Assembly (NCBI GenBank): GCA_030544215.1
Contig: JARZZO010000013.1
Span: 28,441,229 to 28,505,228, forward strand
DNA from: Zantedeschia hybrid cultivar
Taxonomy: Eukaryota; Streptophyta; Magnoliopsida; Alismatales; Araceae
DNA: 64,000 nucleotides
Direction: 5' to 3'
Made by a program: the position numbers and the translations under genes. Every line of letters starts with the position of its first letter. Within the stretch, counting starts at the first letter, position 1. Below are positions 22,201 to 34,400 of the stretch, in pieces. The notes below the pieces were generated by a model. It searched no databases, was not told the DNA's origin, and worked only from the letters and a program-made list of their open reading frames with translations.

Positions 22201-25200
22201 TCTTCTATTACATGATGTGTTTTATGCACATGGTGTTCGATGTAATATATTTTCAGTTATAGTACTTTTACATTTGGGTTATTCTTTCAATTTTCTAGGG
22301 ACCTCAGTATCTCTTTATTACGATAAGAGTCTTTATAGTCTTGGTCATTTAAAAGACAATTTGTTTGTCATGGATTTAGAAAATAATTATTCTATCTCTT
22401 TAGTTGCATCTACTTCTGATATTCTTTCTGATTTTGTATCGTGGCATGCGAGATTGTGGCACATAGGACAGGAGAGAATGAGCTGATTGGCTCGAGCAGG
22501 CTTATTGGGGCCTCTCACTAAAGTGAATCTCCCTGTTTGTGAATCATGTTTGGCAGGAAAAGCCTGCAGAAAACCATTTGGGAAGGTCAAGAGGGTCTTT
22601 TGCCCACTAGAGCTAATCCACTCAGACATATCTGGACCCTTAAATATGAGGGCACGTCATGGCGAATCTTATTTTATCACTTTCACATATGACTATTCTC
22701 GCTATGGTTCTGTATATCTTCTCACCCATCGCTCAGAGGACTTAACCCGTTTTAAGCGTTTTCTGGCTGAGGTAGAGAATGATAAATAGAGGAGCATTAA
22801 GGCTCTTTGCATTGATTGAGGCGGAGAATATCTCTCAGATCAGTTCAGAGAATTATGTGAAGAGAAAGGAATTCGCAGACAACTTACCATTCCTTATATT
22901 CCGCAACAAAATAGTGTTGCAGAGAGGAGGAATTGTACTCTTATGGAGATGGTTCGATCGATTATGGCGCAAGTTAACCTCCTAATAAATTTCTATGGGG
23001 ATGTACAATTGACTGCTGCCTTTATCCTGAACCAAGTGCCTTCTAAGTCAATACCTTTAACTCCCTATGAACTTTGGAAAGGCAAAAAACCTCATTTGGA
23101 GGATTTACGTCCGTGGGGATCAGCTGGATATGTTCACAGTACTTCCCATAAATATGAGAAATTGGGTCATAGAGCTAGAAAACAGGTGTTCATAAGGTAC
23201 CCTGAGCAATCTAAGGGCTATGTGATGTTTGGTGAACATCCAGATGGAGGAATGACTGAGAAAGAGGTTTGAGATGTAATCTTCCTTGAGGGAGATTACC
23301 CAACAATAGGAGAGGTCAGGTAGGACATGCAGCTATATGAGTTGCAAGATTCTGATGAGAACACTATGTCTTCCGATATGGGGGGAATTAATCTTATCCC
23401 ATAAGTTGCCGAAGACAGTGGGAGTGTTCCAATAGACAGTGGGAGTGAACCACTTAACTGTTTACCTCGTAGAAGTCAACGTGGACATATTCCTCGACGT
23501 CGTTTCACGATTGAAGGGGAATCATTCATGTGTACTTCTGTAGATGCTGATGAACCTGCATCTTACGAGGAAGTAATGACCTCACCTGACTCAGAAAAGT
23601 GGATAGCTGCAATGAGGGAAGAAATGAACTCAATGGCTAAGAACGAAGTATGAGAGTTAGTTGATCTACCACCTAGACGTAAGGCTATTGGGAACAAGTG
23701 GGTTCTTAAAGTCAAACGTAAGGCTGATGGATCAATTGATAAATATAAAGCCCGACTCGTGGCGAAAGGCTATACCCAATTAGAGGGAATAGACTATGAA
23801 GAGACATTCTCCCCAGTGGTGAGATTTGCCTCTATTCGCCTAATCCTAGTTATCGTCGCACATCTAGACTGGGAATTGTTCCAGATGGATGTAAAGACAG
23901 CTTTTCTTAATGGAGAATTAGACGAAGAGATCTACATGGCTCAGCCTGTGGGCTTTGAAGCTGAAGGACAAGAGAGCAAAGTGTGCCGTCTGAAACGTTC
24001 TATATATGGTCTCAAACAGTCGTCTAGACAGTGGTATTATCGGTTCCACCAAGTAATCATTTCGATTGGCTTCAAAATGACCGAAGAGGATCACTGTGTC
24101 TATGTGAAGAGAGTTAAGAAAAGTGTTCTCATTCTCTCTTTATATATTGACGATATATTACTAGCCGGGAATGATTTGGAGTTAATCAAAACCACTCAAG
24201 AGTGGTTATCCTCCACATTCGAGATGAAGGATTTAGGTGAGGTTGATTATATACTGGGAGTAAAGATCTATAGAGATCAATCTAAGAGACTTCTTAGTTT
24301 GTCTTAAGAGACTTACATAAAGAGAATCTTGGAGTGCTTCTGGATACATAAAGCCAAACCCATAGATACTCCAATGGAGAGGGGTTCAATTCTTAGCATT
24401 GATCAATGTCCTAATATAGAGGAAGAGAAAGAACAAATGAAGGATGTTCCATATGCCAATGCAGTCGGTTGCCTCATATATGCCATGATGTGCACTCGTC
24501 CCGACATTTGCTTTGCAGTTGGCATGGTTAGTAGATATCAAAGTAATCATAGAACTACGTATTGGTTAGTAGTGAAAAGGATTTTTAGATATCTGCGAGG
24601 TACTGAGAACCTCGCTCTGTGCTATCATGGTGGGAGCCTTAGATTGACCGTATACTCAGATGCCGATGGATCAACTGATAGAGATTAGCGCAAGTCCACT
24701 TCGGGATATGCATTTGTACTTGGAGGAAGAGCTATATCCTGGTGCAGCAAGAAGCAAGCATGTGTCTCCTTGTCTACGATGGAGTTTGAGTACATTGCTT
24801 GCACTGCTGCGGTCCAAGAAGCCATCTGGTTGAGGCGATTCTTGGTGAGCTTGGATGTCACAACACATGCAGGAGATGCTGTTATGGTCTATTGCGACGA
24901 TTTGGCCGCGATAGCCTACACGAGGGACTCCAAGTATCATGGAAAATCAAAGCATATTGACACTCGTTACTATTTCATTAGGGACATCATTGCGCAGCAG
25001 TTGGTGGTCCTTAGATATATCTCTACTAGTGAGATGCTTGCAGATCTTTTGACCAAACCTCTTGTGAGAATTGCATTTCTCAAACATGTTGGAGGTTTAG
25101 GACTGAGAAGGATCTAGATTCTTTTTGTAAATGGACACTATTTTATGCAATAAAATATGAGTATTTCCTTTGCATTATTAGTGAACTTATTTTTGTAAAT

Positions 25201-28147
25201 GTGAATGCATTGGTCACCAGGTTTTGATCGGTCCACTCACACGGACGATCGCCATGTCGCTATGAGTGCGAGCATGATAAGATAGACTCTGTAAACTGTG
25301 CACTCAGTGAAAGTGTATATTTCCAGCATTCAGTGTGAACGTGATAAGAGTCAAAATCGCCTTAACAGATGGTTAAGATGAGACTGATTGAAAACAGTCA
25401 GACATGGGCTGAACCATGTAACCTGTTGATACCTGAATCTGATGAGGGCCATATGAGCAACCTGGATGTGCTTAGTGGAGCACAGGGTTACAGATTTATA
25501 TGGTATATGAGCGTGACCAATCCTACTATGAGCTTCATCATAACATACTGATCATACTGTATGTGCTATCTCTTTTTCGACCTTCAGAGGAGTGACTGAA
25601 TGGATCCCTACTTCGTCACTGTATGAAGCCTCTGCCTTTTCTATGTCCTTTAAGACTATGCACCTTGTCACGAAGTAGACACTTGATGATGCTACTTTAG
25701 CATGTTTTTCCAAGGATCATGATTCATCCGGTCCGGCGGAACATGTCTAGGAAAACAGTTAAGTCAAAGCAGATTGATATGTGTGGCGTAGGAAAAATTG
25801 ACTTGTATCACACCGATGTCATTCTGACTCATTGCTGGTCAGCGATTATGATGGAAGTGTCCACCATAATTATGAGTATAGAAATGTTGGTTTTGAGATG
25901 TTAAGGTGGAGATCTTAGAGGGATTAGATCCTCTTAACTTGGTGTGAACTTGTGATTTGGGATATGAGACGAGACTTGGAGTTGCAGTGTTATGTTAGTA
26001 TGGTGATAACTTAATATAACACTCCTCACTTACATATCCTTCTCGTTTGGTCGCATACGCCATTTTCGTGTATGAAATGAAGAGTTACAAGAGGAGATAC
26101 CATTGTGATATGTCTAATGTGTCTGAGTGGGATATGTTAATCCTATTAGAGGATTAAAATGATAAACATCCACATTGGATAGTTATCCCTAGTTAGATAA
26201 GGACGTAGAGGAAGAGAGCTCTAATGTGTAGGGACTCTCTAGGAGTCTCTCTCTATATATATGAGTGCATATAGAGAAAAGATCAAAGTACGTGAACTCC
26301 TCCTCTTCCTCCCTCTCCTCTATTCCTCTCCTCCTTGGAAGAATAACCTGGAGCTTCTGGGATTTGGCGCGTGGACATCGCGGGTGACTCTAAAAGCCGC
26401 TCTGCACCGACGAGGGGACGTTTCCGCTTCATCGACGACGAGACGAACACGCTACGAAGGTAACACGTTCTTCCATAATAATCAAAGAAGCTTCAAAGTT
26501 CCAAAACTAGACTCTTCGGAAACATAAAAAAGTGAGTGACTTTAAAAGGCTGCCAAAGTTTAATTTAATCAGGATTAATAATGCAAAATTGATTTAACTA
26601 CTATAAAAATCTTTTTAAAGCAAGTACAAATATTACAAAGATTAATATAGAATATTGAAAGATTATAAAATCAAAAAATAAAAGCTTTTTAATTTTTACT
26701 TCCCATATGAAAAATTATCACTAATGTTGTCTAGAGTCAATTTTAATTTTCTTGCCTCAATGTTACTTAGAACGTGGACTAGAACTTTTTAATAGAACAT
26801 AAGCAACAACTGAAAAAAAAATATAAATAACTTTCAAAAGTTAGTAGCTTCTGCTCAAAGTAATTAACATGAAACTGTGTTTGACAATTAAAAACAACGC
26901 CATCGAAGTAACTTACCAATATCAGCGAGCGAATATGGAGGATGGGCTCGACGAACATCTCCACGTTCCTGCAGTGTTTTAACATTTTAATCTTATAGGC
27001 TTAAACAACTTAAATATATATACGGATACCATTCTTGAGCCACAGGAAAGAGGAGAGGAAGGAGGGGTATTTTGCCATCACGAGGGAAGTTTGGAACGTA
27101 GACGATCAGTAAAGAAGGAGGGGAGAAAGAGGGGGGCATTTTGGGATCACAGAGGGAGGGGGGTTTGGGTGGGATGGGATTTTGAGATTCTTCCCCCCCC
27201 CCCCCTAGACGATCTCATTTGTATATATATATGGCCATTTATGCAGCTTCCAGTCCCACCTCTCCTTAAACTATATAAGACTCACCTTAAGCACATCCTC
27301 CCCTGGTAGTGGTGGACCGTCTGGAAGCCGTAGCCTCCCTCCACTGGCTTGTGGGCCTTCTTCCACTCTGCATGTACATGTTCACAACATCATCCAAGAA
27401 CAGTCAGGTGGGAGATTACGGCAGGAACACCAACACCGCAGCACACACTCCTGAAATCTGCATGTATCATATCTAAAGATACGTATATAGAACAGACCTA
27501 ATCGCCATGCAAGCCCCACGTCGGTGCCCTCATGCTGGGTTGGTTTGATCACGAACTCGACATTGTTCCGCGAGAGGCCTATGAGAGAAGAGAAGAACTG
27601 CAGCACTCCCTGCAACAGGAGCAACACGGGCGGTCACAAAAAGAGGAGCTTGCAGGTCGCCTTGGGAAGACCAGCTGTCCGGGAGCTGGGCATGGGAAAT
27701 ATGGAGTAATCTTGTGAGCGATATTACCTTCTTCCCGTCCGAGTCCGGCCCGAGGAAGGGAATGTTTCCATCCTTCATGCCAGCGTAGAGCTGGAGGACG
27801 GTCCCTAGAGGTCCGCGGTCTCCTTCTCCGGCTCCAGAAGGGAGGGCGCGGCCCATCAAGTCTGAGACCTGCTGGGTGCTTCCGTCCTTCATGGCAGTAT
27901 AGAGCTTCATGACGTTCTCCCGAGGCTGGTGGTCTCCTTCTCTGGCTCCAGTCGAGTGGGCACAGCGAGGCGCCGCTGGTGAGGCGCTCCTTCTAGCCGA
28001 AAGCAGGCGGCCCGGGGGATCAAGTATTCCATGAAGATGTCCTTGGGCGGATGGGCTTGAACTCAAGCTTGCTTGCCTCTTCCTCTGAGGGATCGACGGA
28101 GGAGGCCCTGGGGAGACGCAGCAGGCGGAGAAGCTCGCTAGCGCCAT
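19203..28147 (-). CDS. NTF2-like family protein with probable plastid targeting and C-terminal membrane anchor
   Basis: Probable host gene with five exons: 28,147-27,728, 27,609-27,498, 27,367-27,286, 26,968-26,917 and 19,352-19,203. The product is 271 aa with no stop. All four introns are GT-AG and phases agree across each junction (0, 1, 2, 0). Residues 1-55 are rich in Ser, Ala, Pro and Arg with few acids, like a chloroplast transit peptide. The fold follows the NTF2/SnoaL-like (wound-induced WI12-like) pattern: VMKLYTAMKDG, GVLQFFSSLIGLSRNNVEF, GLAWRLEWKK, YGFQTVHHYQGR, NVEMFVEPILHI. Residues 248-266 form a hydrophobic helix before KKF. No enzymatic function can be assigned. Exon 1 carries an in-frame 114-bp duplication of the first helix. 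The last intron (7,564 bp) contains a Ty1/copia element in opposite orientation. The exon model is mine from splice sites and family similarity; transcript data would settle it. Confidence 0.75.
19561..19890 (+). repeat. 5' LTR of the intronic copia
   Basis: 330 bp, TGTTAATCCG to TAATCTAACA. A short frame beginning MSAYREKIKV occurs in both LTRs and is not a gene. The right end is the border with the PBS. Confidence 0.9.
19892..19903 (+). promoter_or_regulatory. Primer binding site (initiator Met tRNA)
   Basis: TGGTATCAGAGC, complementary to the 3' end of plant initiator tRNA-Met, one base after the LTR. This is the standard PBS of plant Ty1/copia elements. Confidence 0.95.
19904..21118 (+). 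other. Untranslated leader of the intronic copia
   Basis: About 1.2 kb without an ORF. The first 250 bp are GC-rich and include a perfect 24-bp palindrome at 20,094-20,117 (ATTACTGTTCAC joined to its reverse complement). A related inverted copy follows (CGGTTACTGTTCATG). The remainder is AT-rich. Confidence 0.7.
21119..25117 (+). pseudogene. gag-pol of the intronic copia, about nine in-frame stops
   Basis: A single frame of about 1,330 codons, the usual copia polyprotein length. Start at ATG 21,119 (MTSKDLYHEL). The gag zinc knuckle near 21,905 reads CFNCQKMGHYASEY, with Tyr in place of the last Cys. The protease site near 22,040 reads VDSRTTCHIT where D-S-G-A is expected. Integrase: the core starts HSDISGPL near 22,620 and includes NSVAERRN. 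RT: WELFQMDVKTAFLNGELDE near 23,870 and YIDDILLAGND near 24,145. RNase H: SLSTMEFEYIA near 24,765 and the C-terminal ADLLTKPL. Stops include TGA 22,484, TAG 22,787, TGA 23,270, TAG 23,321, TAA 23,402, TGA 23,651, TAA 24,305 and TAG 24,686. There is no net frameshift between gag and the end. Confidence 0.92.
25118..26134 (+). other. 3' non-coding region of the intronic copia
   Basis: About 1 kb between the polyprotein stop and the 3' LTR, unusually long for copia. Short open frames match nothing recognisable. It ends in the weak purine tract TGAGTGGGATA directly before the 3' LTR. Confidence 0.7.
26135..26479 (+). repeat. 3' LTR of the intronic copia
   Basis: Begins TGTTAATCC and matches the 5' LTR with several substitutions and small indels. 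Its final bases are altered or lost at the junction with host intron sequence. Confidence 0.85.
27817..28044 (-). repeat. In-frame 114-bp tandem duplication in exon 1
   Basis: GGTCTCCTTCTC begins at 27,817 and again at 27,931 (plus-strand coordinates), an offset of 114 bp or 38 codons. The proteins align over 22 residues (EGDHQPRENVMKLYTAMKDG against EGDRGPLGTVLQLYAGMKDG) with 12 identities. The first helix of the NTF2-like fold is therefore present twice. The outer border is approximate. Confidence 0.65.
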
Positions 28148-28362
28148 TGGCGTGTGTGGAGGCAGAGTGGGAGGGACGCAGTGGAGATTTGGGGTTTGGG
28201 GTTGTTTAGACGTGGGAATCGAACATGCAAGGGGTTGGAAGACAAGGAAAGGATAATGCAGGAGGAAGGCGATGCCTAGCTTGCCCGGAATATGGTGGTT
28301 GGAGGGGTGATGGTGTTCTTGCTTAGGAGTTTAGGAAGGTGTTTGTGTGATAGAATGGAAAA

Positions 28363-28373
28363 GGGATATATAA
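28363..28373 (-). promoter_or_regulatory. Possible TATA box of the NTF2-like gene
   Basis: TTATATATCCC on the minus strand, about 220 bp upstream of ATG 28,147. Suitable spacing, but the region is AT-rich, so specificity is low. Confidence 0.35.
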
Positions 28374-28384
28374 TTAGAAAACTG

Positions 28385-28869
28385 TATTAAGAAATAAAAT
28401 AAAATTAGTCTATAAATTTAATGTTAAATGCCTAGAAATGTTATATTTATTGAATATCTTTGTATCTTCTCCTCATTCGAATCATCCAAGTCACTAGGAT
28501 TAATATTCTAAAACAGATGTTGTATTCATTGGGAAATAGCCTACAGTAACGATGCTTTACTTGGGAGTTCACCATTGCATTGTTAATATTACACTCGGTA
28601 AATGGATCCAACCTGACTCAGGGCATTTTTGGAAAGAACATTGGATTATAGATTATTTCCATAATTCTATAATTTTAATGATTTTAAAAGTTACATAACT
28701 TTTTGATGGTGACAGTTTATCCTTAAAATCTGATTTGGATGTTTTATTAGATGATAAATTATGAAGATACTCTTGCGCTATTATTTTCTTACCTTTCTAT
28801 TAGAAAGGATTAGTTTGAATGCTCTTACCTGTCATTTCAACATCTTAACTATCTCACCTCTCTCCTAAT

Positions 28870-28870
<1 letters not shown>
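28385..28870. other. Upstream spacer, nothing recognised
   Basis: AT-rich sequence with no ORF of note and no transposon ends seen. It probably includes distal promoter sequence of the NTF2-like gene. Confidence 0.5.

Positions 28871-28871
<1 letters not shown>

Positions 28872-28957
<86 letters not shown>
28872..28957. repeat. (AT)n microsatellite, about 43 units
   Basis: An uninterrupted dinucleotide run of about 86 bp adjoining the left end of a MITE-like element. Confidence 0.95.
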
Positions 28958-28960
<3 letters not shown>

Positions 28961-29479
28961 TGCTATTATGCAAATCACACAGTATGTGCGGTTTGACTAC
29001 ACACACTATTTTGACCTCCTTCCATATATTAAAAAATTAATAAAATTTATCGTAAAATTTTAAATATTCAATTACCCTCCTTAAGATTATTTTCATTCAT
29101 TGGGATTTTATTTTCACCGTTCGATCATATCCAATCTTAAAATTCAATCGCAGCCATTTATTGGAAACTTGCAAATCTTTTGATTTCAAAAAATCATAAA
29201 AAAATAGTCAAAAAATAAAAAATAAGTCATATTACCCTTAAGATTGTTCCCATCTCCTGGAGTTTTAGTATTCATCACCCATTTGCTCGCACAAGATTGG
29301 ACAACTTCAATTAATTCAGATATAATCCAAAGATGAAAATTAAACTTCAAGGGATGAAAATTATCCTAAGGGGATAATTGAATATTTATAAGTTTATGGT
29401 GATTTTTACTCTTTTTCAACATCGGGATGGGGTGGACTGCACGGACCGCACGGGAGGTCCAATCTGCACAGTAACACTC
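28958..29479. mobile_element. MITE-like element flanked by microsatellites
   Basis: Left end GAGTGCTATTATGCAAATC. The right end on the opposite strand is GAGTGTTACTGTGCAGATT, giving an imperfect terminal inverted repeat of about 20 bp over 522 bp. AT-rich interior without an ORF. TA- and CT-type microsatellites abut both ends, which fits insertion into a TA run but hides the target duplication. Superfamily not assigned. Confidence 0.5.
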
Positions 29480-29483
29480 CTCC

Positions 29484-29545
<62 letters not shown>
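29484..29545. repeat. (CT)n(TA)n compound microsatellite
   Basis: CT units followed by TA units, about 62 bp. Confidence 0.95.
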
Positions 29546-29550
<5 letters not shown>

Positions 29551-29922
29551 TGAACCTAGTCTAGACATTAGGAGAGCGCATAGTACATCATCACCGGGCA
29601 TACCCTATTGATATTGACCTATGATGAACCCAGAGGAGGAGTGAGTGGGTTCCTTAGGAAAATATAATGAAATTTGAATGAAAATTATAGTACATAAAAT
29701 TGATGCACAACAAAAGAGGGAAACAAGGAGCAATCATACAAACATACACATATATTTATCTTGGTTCGGTCTATTCAGATCTATACGTCCAGCCCCCAAG
29801 AAACATCCTTGGAGTTCCACTATATACAAGGTTTAAATCCTTGCTGGTTATACAACCCAGCCTTAGTTGGTCCTATCTTCAACACAATAAAAAAGAAAAC
29901 AATATCTTACACACTGCAACCT

Positions 29923-29944
29923 CCCCCCCCCCCCCCCCCCCCCC
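29923..29944. repeat. Homopolymer of 22 C
   Basis: CT followed by an uninterrupted C run. Its length should be treated with care, because such runs are prone to assembly error. Confidence 0.9.
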
Positions 29945-30066
29945 TTAAACCTAATGAAGAGGAAAACTTCTTCCTGCACAACTGCATGCCCTCTCTTCAA
30001 CTTAATGAAGAGAAAATCATTCTCCTGCACAAATGCAATCCCTCTCTTCAACTTAATGAAGAGGAA
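29945..30066. repeat. 51-bp tandem repeat, 2.3 copies
   Basis: TAATGAAGAG recurs at 29,952, 30,003 and 30,054, with CTGCACAAATGCAATCCCTC-type sequence between. It lies within the Sirevirus-like LTR. Confidence 0.8.
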
Positions 30067-30939
30067 AGCGATCACAAAAGATATAAAAATGAGAATGCCT
30101 CTTAGTAGGCAAGTGTTTACAAATGAATACACAATAAGAACAAGACATATAAATAAATTTAGAACAATAAACCATTGATCTTGATCAGTTTGAAGAATTA
30201 CAAGAGGATCTAAATACACAAATGAAGGGGAAGCCTAAGCTCTTGAATTCTCGATTCTATCTCTCTCTCAGCTCATGAACACAGAGATCTTATGGATGCA
30301 CAAAGGGCAAAATCTTGTATGATTTTCTTGATGTGCCGGAATACTTTTATCACTCTTCTTGTCTATCCACATGATCAAGATAAATATAAACTGATGGAGG
30401 GAAACATTAGAGAGATAGCTTTCAACTGTGTTTAATGTTTGAAATTTTCACAGAGAAAGAGGGAGAGTCTTTTTCTACTGGATAAAATCATGTTCCTTTT
30501 GTATCCCTTAGAGGCTTTGCAAGCCTACCGGTACAAGCTTTAAAAATATGATCAAAGGCAATCTCGAACCAGTGGGAGAGATTTTTTGACATAGGCATGT
30601 GCCAATGAAAATACAAGAAGGGAAACTACACTCTCTGCCCTTAACGTTAGCATAGCATAAGTCTATGATAGTATAGGAAATAGAGGCATGGGAACTCATG
30701 AAATGGTACTATGACAAGGTTAAAAGGTTGTTAGATAAGGGATCAGATGAAGTGACATATATAATCTCTCTAGTTATGAAGATAATATTAATATTGCAGA
30801 GCCAAAGATGTGACTGGATAAAATAAATTAATTCCACATAAATCAAAAACTTTTATGATAGTAATAATTCACAATTGCTTGAGGAACATGTCACATAGGT
30901 TGAAAGTAAAATCACTAATATAAATCTAATAGAGTCGCG

Positions 30940-31400
30940 TAGAAAAACATGTAATCAAATTTGTTCAATCGATTCATGTTTAAGATATAAATCGTTGTTT
31001 AATCGATTTGAGAGAGCACCGATGAACAAATGCAGTATAGAATCTCAAAATCAATTAACTATGAGCATAAAATTAATTATCCATATAATAATAATTGAAG
31101 TTACAGTCTATTGGCAAATTGATTAAAGAAGTAAGGATAGTTGAAATAAGAAACTCAACCGACATCAATTAACGGAATAAATAGATAATATGTTAGAGAG
31201 TACACATTTAATCAATTTTGCGATTTAGATGAGTCGAAGATAAGTGCTAACTGAAAATCAATTTAGAAGTATACTATAATCGATTTGAAAGGTATGAGTA
31301 ATCAAAGACTGATAAGTAACAGTAATCGATGATATAGTCAAGTCAGTAATCGATTCAGTTTTGCGATGGTTAAATCGATTGACGTTTCAATAGTAATCAA
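30940..31400. repeat. Cluster of AATCGATT motifs in the Sirevirus-like LTR
   Basis: About a dozen AATCGATT or ATCGATTxA variants at irregular spacing, similar to 1,240-1,690 and 38,930-39,250. Confidence 0.5.
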
Positions 31401-31478
31401 AATGAAATTATAAGTTATGAATTAATTATTCTGACATTTTCATTTGTATTGTTATCACCAAAACATGATAATTAAATG

Positions 31479-34400
31479 TGTTATACCCCGTACTTTTACA
31501 ACTATTAATAAATTTAATTAATTTAAATTAGACTAATTAACTAATTATAAAAATCTATGACTGTACTTAAGTAACTTAATTTAGTCAAATTAACTCAATT
31601 ATGAAAACCCAATAGCCCAAATTATACTACTAAGAATAACCCACTAATTTAGTTCAAATTCTATGTTGATGTATTAGATAGCAACATAGTAAAATAACTA
31701 TAACTTTCTATATAAAATTTGGATTAAGGCATATATGATATAAGTGGAAAGATAATAAAAATATCCATAACTTTGTAGAAGACCATTTTCACTAATTTAG
31801 ATGTTTTAGAGGTCAAAAATATCAAAGATCAGTTTTAGAAAAGACTACCTACATAGAACAAGTTCTAATCGAATTAGGATTTGAATTAGGAAACAAAAGA
31901 TGGTACAATTAATGTTAACCACGACCTAAAAAGTTATGTATAACATATTTGACTTAGATTAGAAGTAAAATATATTAAATTTTAATATAATTAAGATTCT
32001 AATTAATAGGTGGAAAGTCATAATAGGAATCCTACTTGGACTAGGATTATGTACACAAATTTACTTGACATAGCTCTAGTATTTTAAGTATAACTCCGTG
32101 CATAAAATTCATAATTAAGTAAGACAACTCCAATTAGAACTATGACTCAAATGTATAGAAGTTTTATGAAGAACACATGTTTAAAATAAGTCGTTTCCTA
32201 ATCGGAATCAGGACATCTTTAGACATGAAGGAAATCTGCCAGATTTCTGAGTTCGGAGTACTCATGACAGCAGGTCAGTAAAATAATTATATCATTTTAT
32301 ATGGAGGTCAAAAAATAGTGAGATTAGTTGCATTGGAAAGGTAATAAAAAGTTTTAAAACTTTGTATAAGAAAGTGTTTCTTAATTCAGATGTTTAAGGA
32401 GATGAATTTAAAGGTCTTCAGAAAAGAAAACTACAGGTAGTGTGAGCAGAGTCCGATTTAGACTAGGAAATGACTTTGACTTGGAGATTAAGTTATGGGA
32501 AGTAGGAGTTCGACTCTAGTAAAGAAAGGAGGTGTTTGTGTTATATTAGGAAGGTAAATAAGCATAAATAGAGCATTGGGTCGTGCTCAACCTCTATAGC
32601 ATGCAGCTCTCTTCTAAAGGGGTAAGTTCATGTGGTGTTCTTGAGAGAATAGAGTTGTTTGTGGTTATTTTTTTTGAAGGTTTGATTCTAATCAATGTTT
32701 TGTATTATTGGAGGCTTAGAGAACGTAAGGAATAACTTAGAGAATGTGGAAAAGATTTTAAAGGAAGAAGAAATCATAGATAGATAGCAAAAAAGCTATA
32801 GGAGAATCAAGAACCGGTCTTTCATCAAGAGATAGGTGGATAACTGTACACATTATTTATTTTGTATTACAAAACTATGTTATTTTTGAAAGTTTTAAAA
32901 AGTAAATCAATTAGTAATAACTTTTATCTATATATCTACTTCATTATATTCAAGTTTCAGATTCTTATGATCTTATTTTGTATTTATTTCATGATTATTA
33001 TCTCAGCCTATGAAATATGTCCGTTCAATATGTTCTATTTTAAATTATGATTAAACGAGTTACAGATGTTTGTTCTGCTTGGTCCGATGCCCAATTGAGC
33101 TGAAATTTCTCTATAAGTCTATTTGTAATGTTATATTCATGTCCAATAAATTTCATAATTTTCAAAAGTTTTTGGATATTTATTCTATAATAGTATTTTC
33201 AGATTATACAATCTGCTCAGATAGTTTTGAAATCTCAACTTGTGAATCCTATATCTCATTTGATTCACGTCCAAATCATACAAAATTTTGTAGAGACCTT
33301 TGTTATATTCTCCTTGACTTCTCTATAAAGTTTTAGAATTTTATGACTTCGTTTGATAGTCAGTTTACCCTCTGTTTTGATTTGCTAGAATTCGATTTAA
33401 GTCGGGTTCTCTGAATCGAAGTGAGAATCTAAAATCATATCAAACCAATTAAGAAATTGATGAAACTTTGTATAAACTTTAGATATGATCTTTTTGACGT
33501 GTTCTTCAAGTTTGATAATTTTCTAAATCTATTTGATATTATTCGGTCTATTTGTTGATTTGTTAACTCTGAAAATTAGTTTTGATGGCCGAAAAACATA
33601 TTTGTTATTCCAAAAATTATAAGAAAATTCTTTTGACTATATTTTCTGTCCATCAACCTATTTTGATCAGCTTACTCTGTTTTTTCGTATATATGACCAT
33701 GATGACTCTCTAAGTAACTATTTTATATATGAAAGTATGTATTTTAACTCTTATATGTACGTATCAATTTGATAATTCAAGTTTCAATTTATGCTCATCT
33801 TTTGTCATCATTTGATCTCTGTTAATCTGATTGTGCCATAATTATTTGACTTTGCTTGGACATTGCCATCTTAAGGAGATATTTGGTCCGATTCCATTAT
33901 AAGTATCCATATTAGATATAGTATTTTGTTTGGAACCCGAGGGTAAATAGGTGGAGTCCTGATTTCCGGTTGACTAAAACCAGAGGATGGCGATACGTAA
34001 CGCCCTGGCGGTTTAGAGTTGGGTGGGACTTAGACTCCCCGGTTTTGCGCAGTGACCAAGACCTTTGCATCATTTGCCTAGATGCTTTGATGTTTGTTTT
34101 GTTTGGCTCCTTATGTTGTGGTTTGGGTACATGTCCGTTATGATATGATTTCATTTGTTTGATTGGCACATAAATTTGAAATCCTTACTCCATATATTCA
34201 TTTGAATTCAGCTTAGTTATTTGAATCTTTTGATGATCATGTTCGGCTATCCCTTTGTAATCATATGAATCTGTCTTAACTATATGATCCATGATATGAA
34301 TCGGATTTGATAAGCTACTACGCCAAGATAATTGCTATTTGATATGACATGTGCTCAGGGGACGGCGATACGTAACGCCCTGATAATTTGATATGTTATG

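Larger units (their letters stand above)
19561..26484 (+). mobile_element. Ty1/copia retrotransposon in the last intron of the NTF2-like gene
   Basis: About 6.9 kb with short LTRs (about 330-345 bp), an initiator-Met tRNA PBS, a 1.2-kb leader, one gag-pol frame and a 1-kb 3' non-coding region. AATCA precedes the 5' LTR (19,556-19,560) and is found at the right junction (26,480-26,484). The last bases of the 3' LTR (TAACA in the 5' copy) are missing there, so the right edge is uncertain by a few bases. The domain order protease-integrase-RT-RNase H defines Ty1/copia. The lineage is not assigned. Confidence 0.9.

Noticed and set aside
28872..28957. AT-rich replication origin or matrix attachment region
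   Set aside because: It is a pure (AT)n microsatellite beside a MITE-like element, and nothing else supports a replication function.
29863..30219. Minus-strand open frame with poly-Gly
   Set aside because: It spans the C22 homopolymer and a 51-bp tandem repeat; the frame has no independent support.
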